From Amyloporia xantha (Eukaryota; Basidiomycota; Agaricomycetes; Polyporales; Adustoporiaceae): a stretch of 64,000 bases of DNA. Shown here piece after piece: positions 10,578 through 22,138 of this stretch (the first letter of the stretch is position 1; every line of letters starts with the position of its first letter). The DNA lies in the NCBI GenBank assembly GCA_036971615.1, contig JAYKKR010000024.1, positions 124,001 to 188,000 on the forward strand. Direction: 5' to 3'. The notes under the pieces are model-generated. The model ran no database searches, was not told the DNA's origin, and saw only the letters and a program-made list of their open reading frames with translations. Both the position numbers and the translations under genes were made by a program.

Positions 10578-11631
10578 ATGGCAAGTGAGATGGCAGCACC
10601 CGCAAAAATACGGACGAAGGACATCGTCGATTCGAGTGAGCGAATTGTACGGATCCCTTCCGCGAAGTTCACTTTTGACAATCGCATATCATTACAGGTT
10701 ACCCGTTGCTTGAAGCGAATCGCGCGGCCATTCAGTCTGTCGAGCGACGGACACACACCTACGGACTTGAAGGAGTCCATAACGTGAGCACCTACTATTC
10801 GCACCGATGTTTCAAGCTGAGTTAGCCTAGCTGGATGTCTACTACCCGTCGTCGCCAGTAGACAAAGGTGGTGATAAGTCACCAACCCTCGTCTTCTTCT
10901 ATGGAGGCGGGTTTACGAAAGGACGGCGAATCGGACAGTCTCCTCCCGAGGATCTCGTGCACGCGAACCTGGGGGCATTCTTCGCTTCTAGAGGTATCTT
11001 AACAGTCGTAGCAGACTATCGACTTGTGCCTTCAGTCGTCTTCCCGCAAGGTTCGGAGGACGTCCGAGATGCTCTTTTGTGGGTGAAAAACAACCTGAAC
11101 GAGGGCGACACCGACCGTATATTCATCCTCGCGCATTCCGCTGGCGGCGTCCACGTCTCGTCGCTGCTCTTCAATCCGGCCCTGTTCTCCCCGCCCATTT
11201 CAGCGGCTGTAAAGGGCGTCTTCCTCCTGAGCGTGCCGCTTGAGATCGGGAATGGGAAGATGGTCGAGTTCTGGAACGCCTCCTTGACCTATTACGGCAG
11301 TCCGAAGAAGATCGCAGCAAATCAGCCGATAGCGCTCTTGCGCCGCGCTAGCGGTGACTATGTCGCGGATCTACCGCCACTGCACCTTACCATCGCAGGG
11401 AGCGAACCCCGCATGATCGCCAGCGGTAATCGGACCTTCGCCGAATTGTTCCGGAAGAAAGGAGGCGTAGTCGAAGAAAGCGTCTTGGATGGGCACGACC
11501 ATCTGAGTCCTATCCTAGCACTGAGCTCTGGAAATGGCGAGCAATGGGGTGAAGATGTCTCGCGGTGGATTTTGGAGAGTTCCTTGCCTGACTCGTCCGC
11601 GAGTAAGGCGCATGTAGTGCAGGCTCCTTAG
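10578..11631 (+). CDS. Alpha/beta hydrolase (esterase/lipase type)
   Basis: Three exons: 10578-10635, 10698-10783 and 10831-11631, joined by 62-nt and 47-nt GT-AG introns. All phases close, giving 314 aa. The joined exons read RRTHTYGLEGVHN then LDVYYPSSP, the usual entry strand of this family. An oxyanion-hole stretch FFYGGGFTKG lies near residue 70, the nucleophile elbow HSAGG near 140, and the likely catalytic His in GHDHLSP near 285. These are features of the hormone-sensitive-lipase-like/carboxylesterase branch. No signal peptide, so it is probably intracellular; the substrate cannot be inferred. The acidic triad residue is not obvious (EPRMI where Asp is usual). The first ATG was chosen because the splice into exon 2 keeps the family-like N-terminus. 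Confidence 0.8.
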
Positions 11632-11962
11632 CTATAGCTGGACTGTAACCGTAACCAGACCAAATATGAAGTGTCAGACCGAAACATTCCTGACAACCCC
11701 AGCGGCAGGCCCATAGACTATCGGTCCACAAGACGTTCGTTATTATCATATGACAGCCAGTACGACCATTTCACGGGACGGACGGAACACACTATGTCCG
11801 ACTTTATGGCGCATGAAAACTGATCAACCAGAATCTGCATCATGAGCTTGTCGCATCAACAGATTGTCGGTGCGGTGATGCAAGGCAAAATTGGACCTAT
11901 AATTAGAATTAGTATGCGCGGAGATACATGGATCCAGTGTCTACTCACAAGAGGAAACCAAG

Positions 11963-12967
11963 TCAGAATGGTTCTCCTGCGAAACGCTGCAAGGCGTCAT
12001 CTAGCTTCTTCTCCGGGCAAGCCGGAAGCACCTCTGCAGCAAACTCAGCCCATCCTGCGTCGTCGCCCATACCATTCATGAGTTTGACATATTCCCAATA
12101 GTCCGGCCTCCATCCCGAAAGACCCCAATCAATAATAGCGACAATGCGTGCGTCCTCTTCACCGGCGCCACGGACATCAACGAGGATATTGCCAGGATTG
12201 AGATCCGCGTGGGTAAAAACGATAGGATGGTCGTCGCTCAGGGCGTACCGTATCTCGGAAAGACGTTCCAACGTCGGAGGGTGTCTGTCGAAGAGCTTGG
12301 TCACGATGCCAACACGCCAGTCGTGATACTCGCGCTCGTTCGTGAATGGCCCCATCTCGTCCCAGTCAATGCGATCCTCACGGAAGGGTCCTCCAGTAAT
12401 GGAACATATCGCACCTGGGTTTTCCGCCTGAGGAATGGCCCGTAGTTGGTCAATATACCCTCTGAGTTGTCGAGCAAGAGAATGTCGCTGGGCATGTGTC
12501 AATTTCCCAAATATATCTTCCAGTGTCTCCCCGCCCATCTTCTCCATGACCATGTACCCGTCGTCACCATCAACAGCCCATGCATCAAGGACCTCAGGGA
12601 CGGGTATAGACGTCTGCTCTGAGACGAAACACATCGTCTGGGCCTCGACGAGGATACTTTCATGTCCCCTCTTCAGTATGGTGTTCCCCGGTAGCTGGAG
12701 GACGAGTCGCGTGGAAGTTGGGGGGTAGGTACGCCTCGAGTATTCGATGAGGTTGCGAATGAAGTAGCGACGGAATGGATTAATAAGGGTCCTCCATAAT
12801 GCACGTCGGAAGGGCAGGGCATCCAAGCGAGGATGGGTGAATACTATGGTTGACCGAGACTTGGTGCGCATATAGAATAAAGATGAGATAGACAGACAGA
12901 TAGCAGAGTAGGACATTATATAGGTCAACTTTGAAGGCATGGTTGGATTGCTCCCCTTGAGTTTCAA
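11963..12967 (-). CDS. Aminoglycoside-phosphotransferase-like kinase
   Basis: A single-exon frame of 334 aa. It has the kinase-like fold signatures of the APH family: a glycine-poor N-lobe with LPGNTILKRG, the hinge region GYMVMEKMGGETLEDI, the catalytic loop FTHADLNPGNILVD (H-x-D-x(4)-N, about residue 245) and the metal-binding IIDWGLSGW, the equivalent of DFG. Agaricomycetes carry many such genes. They phosphorylate small molecules or proteins, and the name does not imply drug resistance. The first ~45 residues include a hydrophobic stretch (IMSYSAICLSISSLFYM) that could be a membrane anchor, or the true start may be the second ATG (MPSKL). The 3' end faces the 3' end of the hydrolase gene. 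Confidence 0.85.
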   Translation of the reverse strand: MKLKGSNPTMPSKLTYIMSYSAICLSISSLFYMRTKSRSTIVFTHPRLDALPFRRALWRTLINPFRRYFIRNLIEYSRRTYPPTSTRLVLQLPGNTILKRGHESILVEAQTMCFVSEQTSIPVPEVLDAWAVDGDDGYMVMEKMGGETLEDIFGKLTHAQRHSLARQLRGYIDQLRAIPQAENPGAICSITGGPFREDRIDWDEMGPFTNEREYHDWRVGIVTKLFDRHPPTLERLSEIRYALSDDHPIVFTHADLNPGNILVDVRGAGEEDARIVAIIDWGLSGWRPDYWEYVKLMNGMGDDAGWAEFAAEVLPACPEKKLDDALQRFAGEPF

Positions 12968-13762
12968 GAGGTCTTTGGGGTGAAAGAAAGGCGTCAGCTA
13001 GCAAAGCGCTGGCCCGGGACCATTCCTTCTGGCGTCTGCATTTGCGTGGCTTGTGCACCTCAAACGCTCATTGCTCAGAGGTCATGGTGGCCTCAGCACT
13101 TATCATATAGCGAAGATGACTCTAGTATGGCGACGCAGGAGGAAGATGAGGTTCATCTAGAGCTATGATCTATCTCCAGTGCCAGTGAGCCATAACTTCA
13201 GACACCGCGAATACGTCTAGTAGCAGATCTACAATGGTCACGGTGCACACTGCAGCTTACCTATTTCTAAGTTCTCTCAATGATACCCGGGCATTAGATA
13301 CGCACGTATATCATAAAGCAATTATGTATACTGTTCTTACAGGAGACTGCGATAACCGCTCGCCCCTCATGCGTACGTCCGAGTTCATGTGCAAAGCCTG
13401 CTGACCGGCCCAACCTCTATATTGCCAACAGAAGATGGTTCTGCTACGCGCGTCCTAACCTGATCACATATCTACGTATATGTACGGGCCATCGTTTCGT
13501 ACTGATTACTGTGAGTCGCAGAAACCGCTATGCCGACGTCGACCTAAACCGTGACTGTTGCCCACTGCAGTAGTCTGCCAAGTGCGCCGATTCATGTGGT
13601 CCAGGTCCATACAGGTCGCGAGAATGAGATCAGTTTCAGACTCATTCCAGATAAAACCAGACTCTTTTCGAAACATCCCACTTGTAGCTGACGGACATGT
13701 AGCAACTCTGTTTGATGTTCTCGTTATCGCAAGTGACCAACCATAATTCACCTACGCCTAGA
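12968..13762. other. Intergenic, divergent promoter region
   Basis: The space between two divergently transcribed genes (11963-12967 minus, 13763 plus). No coding frame or repeat stands out. Confidence 0.5.
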
Positions 13763-14941
13763 ATGTGGGCACTTTCGCTCCTACTTCTCTCATGCCCCTT
13801 TCTGCCACACTTTGTGCGCGCTGGAAACATCACGCAGGGAGGTCCCTGCTCGACAACGGACGACCGTCTTGACCCCGCCTCCCATAAGTTCCTCAGCGAC
13901 TGCGATGACACAACTTTCTGCTCTCCCGCAAACGGCTCTACCTCTGGTTCCGGAACGTGTCAGTCCCGCCAATGCCGCCGCGATGAGTTTCCCTTTGGCT
14001 ACGTCACAGGAACGCCCCTCCCGCCTCTCTGCTCGCGTGGAAGCTTCTGTCCGGACGAGGGGAGTGGCTGCGAGGGCCTCCTCGATCCTGGCCAGCCATG
14101 CCAACTCAATAGGGATGACCAATGCGCGCCACCTCCCAACTGGCAGGCTCTCGCTAACAATCAGAATTTCAATGGCTCGCTGTGCTTGAAATCGACATGC
14201 ATGTGGGTGCCCGCTCTTTCTGCCGAGCCCTTTCTGCGCAGCTTACATATGTCTGGATACTTTTTTTGTTGTACGGCGAACGGCTGCAGGTTCGCTAATG
14301 TATCTCTAGGGCAATTGTGCGTCATAGACGACGTGACCTATATCGACGTCGGCCCTGGAGGACAACAGTATAGTAACATCATCACGCGGGACAACTGCCA
14401 AACACCGCAATTCTATTGTGACAGAAATTCAACCCAGTGCGTTCCAACCAAGGCGATTGGTGTAGAGTGCAACGCAGATCGCGAATGTCAAACAGTGCAG
14501 TCCTTTCATTGTCAGAAATGTCTGTCTGTCTTACTGATTGGCCTTCTAAAGTACAACTGTGGAGCACAGGGTTCTTGTGCTGATCCCCCGGAGATGCCTC
14601 TTCACGTGTCAGCGTGGCAATACGTCATCACAGCGATAAGTGTTCTTACAGGTGCGTTCGCTCCAGTACAGTACTAGTTGGTGCAGGGCTAGATTCGCGA
14701 ATTCAATTAGCTATGGGCGTCACCATTGTCACCCTCATTCTGCTGCACAAGCGCCTCCGTCTACGACGATATCGCGAGATACGTGAGTATTACGAGGAAC
14801 AAATGAGGTAGGCGTATCTCCTTGGCCATGACTACAAATGATTGAGATCCTTCTCATTTCCTCAGTCTGCGTCGCTCCATGGCTGCGCTGCACGCAGCAG
14901 TAGCTGAAAGATATGAAGACGAGAAACTGGAATATTATTAG
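13763..14941 (+). CDS. Secreted cysteine-rich protein with C-terminal membrane anchor
   Basis: Five exons: 13763-14202, 14290-14494, 14552-14651, 14711-14807 and 14866-14941. All phases close, giving 305 aa. The ATG at 13763 gives a clean signal peptide (MWALSLLLLSCPFLPHFVRA); an in-frame ATG at 13712 would bury it. The ectodomain has about 24 Cys in irregular pairs, with segments such as CDDTTFCSPANGS, GSFCPDEGSGC and, across an intron, CMFANVSLGQLC. One transmembrane helix (YVITAISVLTAMGVTIVTLI) spans an intron near residue 250, followed by a basic and then coiled cytosolic tail (LLHKRLRLRRYREIREYYEE). Related anchored cysteine-rich proteins occur widely in Polyporales; no function is known to me. 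A surface or cell-wall sensing role is only a guess. Confidence 0.75.
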
Positions 14942-15089
14942 GGCGACATAGAATTCCATCACACCTCATGGCCTCATCTTTAATTCCGTGCAATTCAACG
15001 GCTCCGTATAGTACCATTAACCCATATGTGACATACTTCAGAATCAGCCAGTCTATCCCAAATTCTACTTTCTTCACTCCCGGCAACCT

Positions 15090-15545
15090 CTATCGTCGGA
15101 AAGGTCCATTCATCGCCAATTTCTTAAAGACGAGAGCAAGCGAGATGCGCGAAGGTCCAGCCTTCTGTGGCTCCTGGCTCGACACCAATTCCTTTGCTTG
15201 AGCAACCGAGTCCTTAGACTGAGAACGGTCTAGGAGCTTTGACGATTCGCGACTTGACACTTTGCCATAACCACTCCCATTATTAGCGACAGCAGATGCC
15301 AGCGAGCTCTGCGAGAGTGGAGACGAGGAGGCAGGGATAAGAGAGTTCTGGCAGGAAGCCGAAGGGCTGTCGCAGTATGTGGCGTCGAATAGTGTCGACC
15401 GCCTGCAGTCATCAAAGTTCGGATGTTTCACACATCCTATACGGTCCTCTGTGTGGCATGTTAGGGACGGGTTGAAGAGCGCCAAATGGGTCTTACCTGT
15501 GTGCTTGCGCTCGAGACTGGCTGTGTCAAACGTATACTGGCTCAT
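15090..15545 (-). CDS. Small serine-rich protein of unknown function
   Basis: Two exons, 15497-15545 and 15090-15448. They are separated by a 48-nt intron with donor GTAAGA, branch-like CTAAC and acceptor CACACAG, giving 135 aa. The intron length is a multiple of three and lacks stops, so the unspliced frame is also open (151 aa). The branch site argues for splicing. The protein has a short N-terminal MSQYTFDTASLERKHTE, four Cys in the first 60 residues, then a long Ser/Ala-rich, probably disordered middle. It ends in a basic segment (LVFKKLAMNGPFRR). No signal peptide, membrane helix or CaaX end, so it is not a mating pheromone precursor. Confidence 0.55.
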   Translation of the reverse strand: MSQYTFDTASLERKHTGKTHLALFNPSLTCHTEDRIGCVKHPNFDDCRRSTLFDATYCDSPSASCQNSLIPASSSPLSQSSLASAVANNGSGYGKVSSRESSKLLDRSQSKDSVAQAKELVSSQEPQKAGPSRISLALVFKKLAMNGPFRR

Positions 15546-16231
15546 ATTGTGGGGTCCGATTGATGAGGATGGGTTGTTCTGAGTGAAAATCGAGGAGGCG
15601 CAGGACCCGCTTTATACGGTTCTCTGTTGCGCCACACCCAGAAAAGCCCGCCTTCTCGCTTTGTTAGGGGTCGCTAACGAATAAGAATTTGGTTAAGAAG
15701 TTATAATTGGCAGCCTAGTGAGTACAATAAAATAAGGACGTTGGTGAATGCGAGCAACGACCACGCCGGTCCTTCGGGAATTTGGGCCTTATTGTTGGAC
15801 AGCGTGCACCAATGCTTAATGATTGTCTGGTGATGGTCCATCGAGAACAAATAGGGTGAAACGAATTCGAAGAAGGAAGATAGAACAAGGAGGGAATTAC
15901 AAGAGGTGCCGCTCGCACATGAGCGAGGCCTCACGACTATGTGAAGTCGGAACATAATTATAATGTATCACAAGAAAAACATAAGATCAGTTATGAGCGC
16001 AACACTTACGAATGCCATCGCAACCAATGGAAATTCGTCAAAGATTCGACGCGAGCAAAAATACGACAGCCCGATCGATCGATCAACCTGTCCGATAAGT
16101 GCACGTGACTGAACACCCGAGCATTCCCGCAAAATTACCGTCATCTCATTGGGCAGACTCAAGCTGCTACTGTACTCTCCATTGACTCTCAACCATCTGC
16201 TGTCCTCATCGTTTCTTCAATTCTTCATAAA
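15546..16231. other. Divergent promoter region
   Basis: Shared upstream space of the minus-strand serine-rich gene and the plus-strand NatB gene. No coding frame or repeat was found. Confidence 0.5.
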
Positions 16232-17031
16232 ATGAGTGTTCTACGACCATTCAAGGCAACAGACATGTTCAAGTTCAACCATGTGTAAGGGTGTTTGAAC
16301 ACTGGTGACTAGCTCGGACTGTAATTGACATGCTCGCAGCAACTTGGACTTGTGGACAGAAACAGTGAGTCTCGACCGGTCTTCGTTGCATATTTAAGCT
16401 CTGGCTAACATAATCACTCTCTAGTATGGCATTGGCTTCTATTTGGGATATCTGGCGCGATGGCCGGACCTCTGCACGGTCGAAGAGTCACCAAATGGTC
16501 GCATGATGGGTTACAGTGAGTACAGTCTCTTCACTACCTTGTCCGGCCCCAGTCTTCGTACCATAAGTCTTATCTTACTCTTTCAGTCATCGGTAAAGCC
16601 GAAGGTGCAGGTACAGAATGGCACGGACATGTCACCGCGCTCTCTGTCGCACCAGAATATCGCCGCCTGTCACTCGCGCGCAAAATGATTGACCAGCTCG
16701 AGCGCGTCTCCGATGAGAGCTACCGCGCGTTCTTCGTCGATCTCTACGTCCGCTGCACAAACGGTATAGCCATCGGCATGTACGAGGGACTCGGTTATAG
16801 CGTCTACCGGCGTGTCAGGGAGTATTATGGCAGTCTGGGCCTCGGGCGGAATTCGAAAGACGAGGAGGACGCGTTCGGTGAGCAAATCAGCCGCTTGTAC
16901 AAGTCGCCGACTACTAACGGCTGTATCTCCCTTTCTCAGATATGCGGAAACCGCTGTCCCGAGACCCAATGCGGCGTTCAGTGCGGAGCAACGGTCGAGA
17001 GATCGTAGTGAGCGCCCATGATGTATCATAG
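16232..17031 (+). CDS. NAA20: N-terminal acetyltransferase B catalytic subunit
   Basis: Five exons: 16232-16284, 16340-16364, 16425-16515, 16587-16877 and 16940-17031; 183 aa with every phase closing. It starts MSVLRPFKATDMFKFNHV-NLDLWTETYGIGFYLGYL, the conserved beginning of Naa20/Nat3. The GNAT core follows: VTALSVAPEYRRLSLARKMI carries the acetyl-CoA pyrophosphate loop (family R/Q-x-x-G/A pattern, here R-R-L-S-L-A), and FVDLYVRCTNGIAIGMYEGL plus GYSVYRRVREYY is the typical C-terminal half. NatB, with the Naa25 auxiliary subunit, acetylates nascent Met-Asp/Glu/Asn/Gln N-termini at the ribosome. Length agrees with fungal homologues, and a 25-nt exon 2 shows how finely the gene is split. Confidence 0.93.
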
Positions 17032-17558
17032 CATCGTTAGGTCGTAGATACATACAGTATGCACATTTTCTCTCGCGCTCAATCGCCGACGCATCCCTCC
17101 TAGCGTTACAAGGCTACGAGACTAGTCTTAACCTAATCTGATACGAGCTGGGAAGGGGTGTCACGACACAAGCACACACTTCAAATAATAATAATACTTT
17201 TACATAGACCCATGAAAGGCCATGACTATGTATCCCAATTTGCCGTGTAAGTCTGCTCACATTAGTGGACCTGCGAAATACGACCAAGTCAATCACGGCG
17301 CCGAAGCTGGTGCAAGAGTAAGGAGTCAGGAAAGCACGATGCTGTAGCATGCGCGCATGAAAGCCGGACGTCGATCAATCCTCTTCCCGAGTACATATCC
17401 GCTCATAGAATGAACGAATCCGCGCTCCGAAGGGTCATATGGCCCCGGCAAACTCTCATCATACTCCATTCGTCACGGACACAAATGTACTCACTATAAT
17501 GTATCGCAGACGCGATAGACAGACACATCACAAGCAAGACGGAGGAAAGATGGAGGCG
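17032..17558. other. 3' intergenic region
   Basis: Convergent 3' ends of the NatB gene and the palmitoyltransferase gene. Nothing further was recognised. Confidence 0.5.
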
Positions 17559-19058
17559 TCATGGCTCGTCTTCCTCGTCAGTAAGCTCTTCTCCTTCCCG
17601 AATGCCATGATGCCGCACCAATCCCGGTCTTCTTGCCCATGAATGGCCATCGGTGTATGGCTCTATCCGAAATGGGAAAAGTAACGTGTAGATAGGGCTA
17701 GAAGAGAGGTCACGGCATGTGAGCTCAGAAAACCGCAAGTTACCGGTGTCACCTACTAGCCATCCTTCCCGACGTTGAAAAACAATTCGAGGTTCCTCCG
17801 CTTTCTATTGCACGAGCTATTGGTGAACCAGGACCAGATAAGACTGCATCTACTTACCCCAAATCAAAGGAGTTCACGAAAGTCTATTCGTGGAGGAGCT
17901 CAAGTATCATGTCTAGCATAGAAACAACAATCTACTCACTTCCCCGCGCCCTTTTGCAATCTTGCGATACTGCTCGTGATCCATCGACTCCACGGACGTT
18001 TCCGCGTTCGCAATGCCCCAGAGGTGCCAAGTAATCATGATGAACACAGCGAGACAGAGGACAACGGACAGTACGTAAGTCACGGTGAACGGAATTGCTG
18101 GTGCAAAGTGGTCCCAGTCCTCCTACAATGGGAGATTGAGCTATGGGTTGACGATTGCGAGGAAGATAACCTACATCATGCCAGCCCAATGCATTCAGTA
18201 CGTGGCGCCACCCAAAGGCAGAGTAGAAGAAGGTCGACACAACCAAATACACGCTGTGTCCAACAGTTAGCAGTCCGCTTGACAATGCCAGTAAGCGTAC
18301 ATCACGCACAGGAACAGCACAAAATGCCGCTCATTGCGTAAACCGACACACTGATTGATCCCTGCGATTGCACACACTTCAGCGCACTGTCAACTGACGC
18401 ATACATTTGCTTGAAGGCGTACACTGCATTTCGACTCTGTCAACACCCTATAACGGACCGAGACATTGCTACGCACTGGGCAGTGGTGATCATACTTGAG
18501 CACACAACGGTTGCATATGCTACAATGGTGGGACCTCTCCGCAGCGCCAACCGATTCAGCACCGTCTCCATCCAGTAGACAGCGCATATACTCACCTCTG
18601 GCCGCATGACCTTACACTTCCGGCATTCCGACATAGCTGCCTTTGTGATGTTCACGTCTTCCGACCACCGTACTCCTGTCAGCGCTCGGTGCTTCGCGCT
18701 CTGCCTCTTCCTTGCCCAGAAGAAACCCGTGCTCGCCTGCTGAGGTGGATCCGTCACGAACCCCGGCGAAACCGTGCACACCCAATAGTAGTGCATGAGG
18801 AGATTGAACGCGATGAGGGCACATATGGGAGTCGATAGCCATGGCAGGGGCACCGACGGCTGCACCACGTCAACTGAGGCACAGCGGTCAGTACATCCTG
18901 GAGCGAGAAGAAAGAGCACGCTCACAGAAACAGAAAACACCTATCGAGAGCAGCACTACGCCCAGGGTGACGAAGACTGGACCCGCCGCTCCAGTGAGCC
19001 TGTCGCCTACGCGTTCGAGCCACCTGAAGCATCGGAAGACGTGCTTCGCGCAGATCAT
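17559..19058 (-). CDS. DHHC palmitoyltransferase with a one-base defect at the DHHC-CPW splice junction
   Basis: Nine exons: 18926-19058, 18596-18873, 18477-18536, 18310-18361, 18175-18253, 17940-18122, 17858-17883, 17757-17804 and 17559-17697. Four membrane helices surround the cysteine-rich domain. [12 protein letters not shown] joins [20 protein letters not shown], where the DHHC cysteine would carry palmitate for transfer to protein thiols at a membrane. The next exon should supply [14 protein letters not shown]. Exon lengths sum to 998, one base short of a multiple of three, and the missing base is the T that should precede GG of the Trp codon. Every other junction is in phase and no other stop occurs. 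Either the gene is freshly disabled or one base is missing from the assembly. The C-terminus ([17 protein letters not shown], then acidic ELTDEEDEP) is typical of fungal members. Confidence 0.8.
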
Positions 19059-19681
19059 TCGGCTCCTATGTAGCGGTGCGAGTCGTGTGCTAGCACCTCA
19101 GAGGCTCAGATGGCGACCAGGACAGCAGGGGAACAGGGCAGAAAGAGTGAAGTATATGTCGTATGCGCAGCACAGCACGGCTCCGTAGTGAAAAGCGGAT
19201 ACAGGGCACCGGGCGCTGCATGGCGCCTCGGTCGAGGTAGGAATTCGACCACGCGCATGCGCACCACCCGCCGGGCGACCCGACGCATACAAAATGACAA
19301 CGCCAATGAGACCAACAGTCCCGGTAGCCTGAGGCCACGCATTCTAAGCTACACATTATGAGATGTGTTACAATTCGTAGAAGTGACGAGACAATATTCA
19401 ATACCAATACATATCGCACCTACGCCCGACCCTCCTCCATCCCTAGCGAATCGAGGTATACTAGGGGTCGACATAGGCATGGAATATAGGTATAAAAATT
19501 TACAGACAGCAACGAACGAGGTAACAGGCAGACGAGATGGAAGCAGGCACGAACAAAACGAAAAAGTGACCAGGCGAAGATAGTTCCACTGACTCAACCA
19601 AGATATAGTACCCGAAAAATGCGCCCCTTGAGAACCAGGCAGAAGACCGATGATACAACAAGGAAAAAGAGAATGCGACTC
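19059..19681. other. Spacer between DHHC gene (5' end) and DSN1 (3' end)
   Basis: Short ORFs in all frames; no domain recognised. It should hold the DHHC promoter and the DSN1 3' UTR. Confidence 0.45.
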
Positions 19682-21747
19682 TCATCTGCCTTTCCCGGGC
19701 GTTGTTGCTCTCCGCGGTGTCCCTGGTGGCTTCCGCGGGGTTGGAGGCGGCACACCGGTCAGTCTCCGTTCAGCAACGCCAGGAGCATCAGCAGCACGCT
19801 GTACCTCTCTGACCGCTCGCCGCGCAGCGTCGCCAACCTGGTTCTGTGGTCGTTGCGCATCGGCACGCGATAGGGCGCGCATCAAGTCTTGAGGGTCGGT
19901 GGTTGGCGGTGGTCTGGAAAGACTTGGTGGAAGGTACGATGATAGGGCGCCAGCTGTAGGTGGCAACGAAGACGGAATAGGTTGTGAGCGGGAGGCGAGA
20001 GAGATGTTTAGGAGGGCAAAACGGCGATTGAGATCTGACTCTGCTATACGAGTCGTCTCCAAAGCAGAATTAGTGAGAGTATGAAGGTGATCCATCTACG
20101 ATTGTGCGTATTAGCAAAAAAAAGAACTATGATTGTCAGCCAAAACATACCGTGTATTCCAGGTCTTCCAGGCGACTGCTCAAAGGACCTCTCCTATCTG
20201 TCTTGGAGCTCATCACATCACGAGCCAAGCTAAGAGTCGTCCGGAAATGCTCAGATAAAGCCCGCTCGTCGACCTCCCACTCATCTATCTGATCTGCAGA
20301 TGCCCGTTGCTTGCCTTTCGCCTTTGCAGACGACAGTTTCTCCAGCTCCGCCAAGACTTCCGTCCGGTACGAATTGTAATGGTGTGACACCTCCAGCCAT
20401 GCGTCCTCCTCCGCTTTCGATCTGCATTACAATACCCGTTCGGCCCCAAAGTTCCACAATATGACAATCAAGATCACCCACCGTTGAATATGAGCATTGA
20501 ACCTGAGCTCCCGCGCCCGGTTCTTCACGTTTTGCTCATTCTCCCTTCTTGGTTTGGTCTCATCCCGCTCATCCTCATCGCCAAAGACGTTGGTATCAAT
20601 CTTCTTCTCCGCCAACATCCGTATAACGCTCTCCTCCACCCGCTTGAGCAGTTGAGCACCCTCTGGCGACAGTGGCGGTGGATCCTTACCAGACTTCTTC
20701 GTGTCTCGCCGTTTTGAAGAGGACGCTTCCTGTGCTTGCTCGGACTGTTCGTTCATAGCGCGATACGAACACCAAATCAGCAGTTGACGCGCACGCGCGG
20801 GTTCTGGCAGGTCGCCGTCAATATGTTTGTGAAAGCTGGAGTCCGATACCGAGGTGTGCGGCTGGGCTATGATGCGATGAGCGGTTTGAGCGGACGCGTC
20901 AGACCGGAAATCCTCACAGATTACGCCCGAATCCAAACTAGAACTGATCCGTTTGCCTCGACTCAGCGAGCTCTTCCGTCTGTGGCCAGATGGCTCGCCC
21001 CGCATAAACCGATTCCTCTCGATCTGAGGCGTCTCCTGTAGGGGCAACGGAAGCGACGCATCGTGGGTCTTCTGATTCGACGGCGGACCCTGTTGTGGTC
21101 TGCCCGGTTTAGGCGGAGGAAACTGAAACTCTGCATTCAAAGCCCCAGCTGAGCTCTCCGCGGCTTGCGACTTGCGACGGATTGTATCTGTTTCAGATTG
21201 CATCTGTCGCACGTCCTCGTCGACCTCGGGCTCAGCCCGTGTGCTAGCCTGGAGCTCTCTATCCTTCCCTTTACTGATTTGCCGCGCAGTGGTTGTACTG
21301 CCATCCGCTTTGAACTTCTTTGACGGTTGCTTAGATGTGTCAATATGGGGCGTGTGGTATGACTGGCTGGATGGGGGGCGTGAGGAGGCTCGAGGTTGTG
21401 ATTGCGATGGTGGTGCAGGCTCGGTGGATCGCGTGTCATTCCCTTGCTCGTTCCAAGGACGCGCTGAGGGAGCACGGACGATGACGAGACCGCCTGGTTG
21501 CTCCTCGCCATTTACTATGCCACTGAGATCAAAGAAAGAAATGACATAAAGACACAAACCACTCACGCTTCCGTTTGTTCGATTTGTTTGCGGCCTGGGA
21601 GACTGCATAAAGACAAATATTCAGGGCATACATCTATGAAATACACACCTCTTTCTTGGACTTCTTGGTGGCGGTCGTAAGTGGATTCGCGTCTTCAGAT
21701 CCTTTCCTTTTCGATGTCTGAGGCTGAGAGTTGGTGGTGGGTATCAT
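19682..21747 (-). CDS. DSN1: Kinetochore protein Dsn1/Mis13 (Mis12-Mtw1 complex)
   Basis: The core exons are certain: 20482-21522 (extending into 21567-21602), 20151-20421 and 19682-20095. They carry the Dsn1 hallmarks: FMRGEPSGHRRKSSLSRGKR, the basic autoinhibitory-type motif; HTSVSDSSFHKHIDGDLPEP; ARQLLIWCSYRA; and long helical stretches to YTMDHLHTL. The tail is Pro/Arg-rich. The Mis12 complex links inner centromere (CENP-C) to Ndc80 and Knl1. The 5' exons are unclear. An ATG at 21747 gives a lysine-rich exon ending TKKSKKE, but joining it to the following exon needs one extra base at the donor (GAG-GTGTGT). An alternative is a start at 21608 with no first intron. A lost G in that run would explain it, as would an unusual splice. 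Confidence 0.85.
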
Positions 21748-22133
21748 CTGGACCTCCACTGTAGTTGATGCGACGTGAGTAGAAGACCTGATGCCATGCA
21801 TAAATAGCAGAATAGCCCGTCCAGTGTGTACACGATCGTGTCGGCGTGATCTGGAGTCGAGGTCGACGGAGACGCGTTCGCCGACGCGCGCGACAGTGAC
21901 GGCGCGAAAACAAACCAAACGAGCGGAGTTCGAACTATTCTCCCACACACTGAGCACTCAACGGACGAGCATTCCCACGCCGATACACAGTCACGTGCAC
22001 CGTGTCAGCGCGTGCCCTCCAGAAGCCTCCAGCGCCGGCCGGTGCCCGGGTAAAACATGGTCACTGATCGGAGTGTGGCCGGGACCCAGAGCGTCATGGT
22101 ACGGACGGAATCGGCCGACTCTGATTGGCTGGC

Positions 22134-22138
22134 ATTCT
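22134..22138 (-). promoter_or_regulatory. CCAAT box upstream of cytochrome c
   Basis: ATTGG within CTGATTGGCTGG, 154 nt upstream of the ATG at 22292. CCAAT boxes bound by the HAP complex are established activators of fungal respiratory genes, cytochrome c included. Its use here is inference. A TATA-like CTTATAA lies nearby (about 22166). Confidence 0.4.

Noticed and set aside
15230..15415. Alternative spliced frame of the serine-rich gene using the CTGCAG acceptor
   Set aside because: It gives an Arg/Leu-rich shadow product; the CACACAG acceptor with a CTAAC branch keeps the natural frame.
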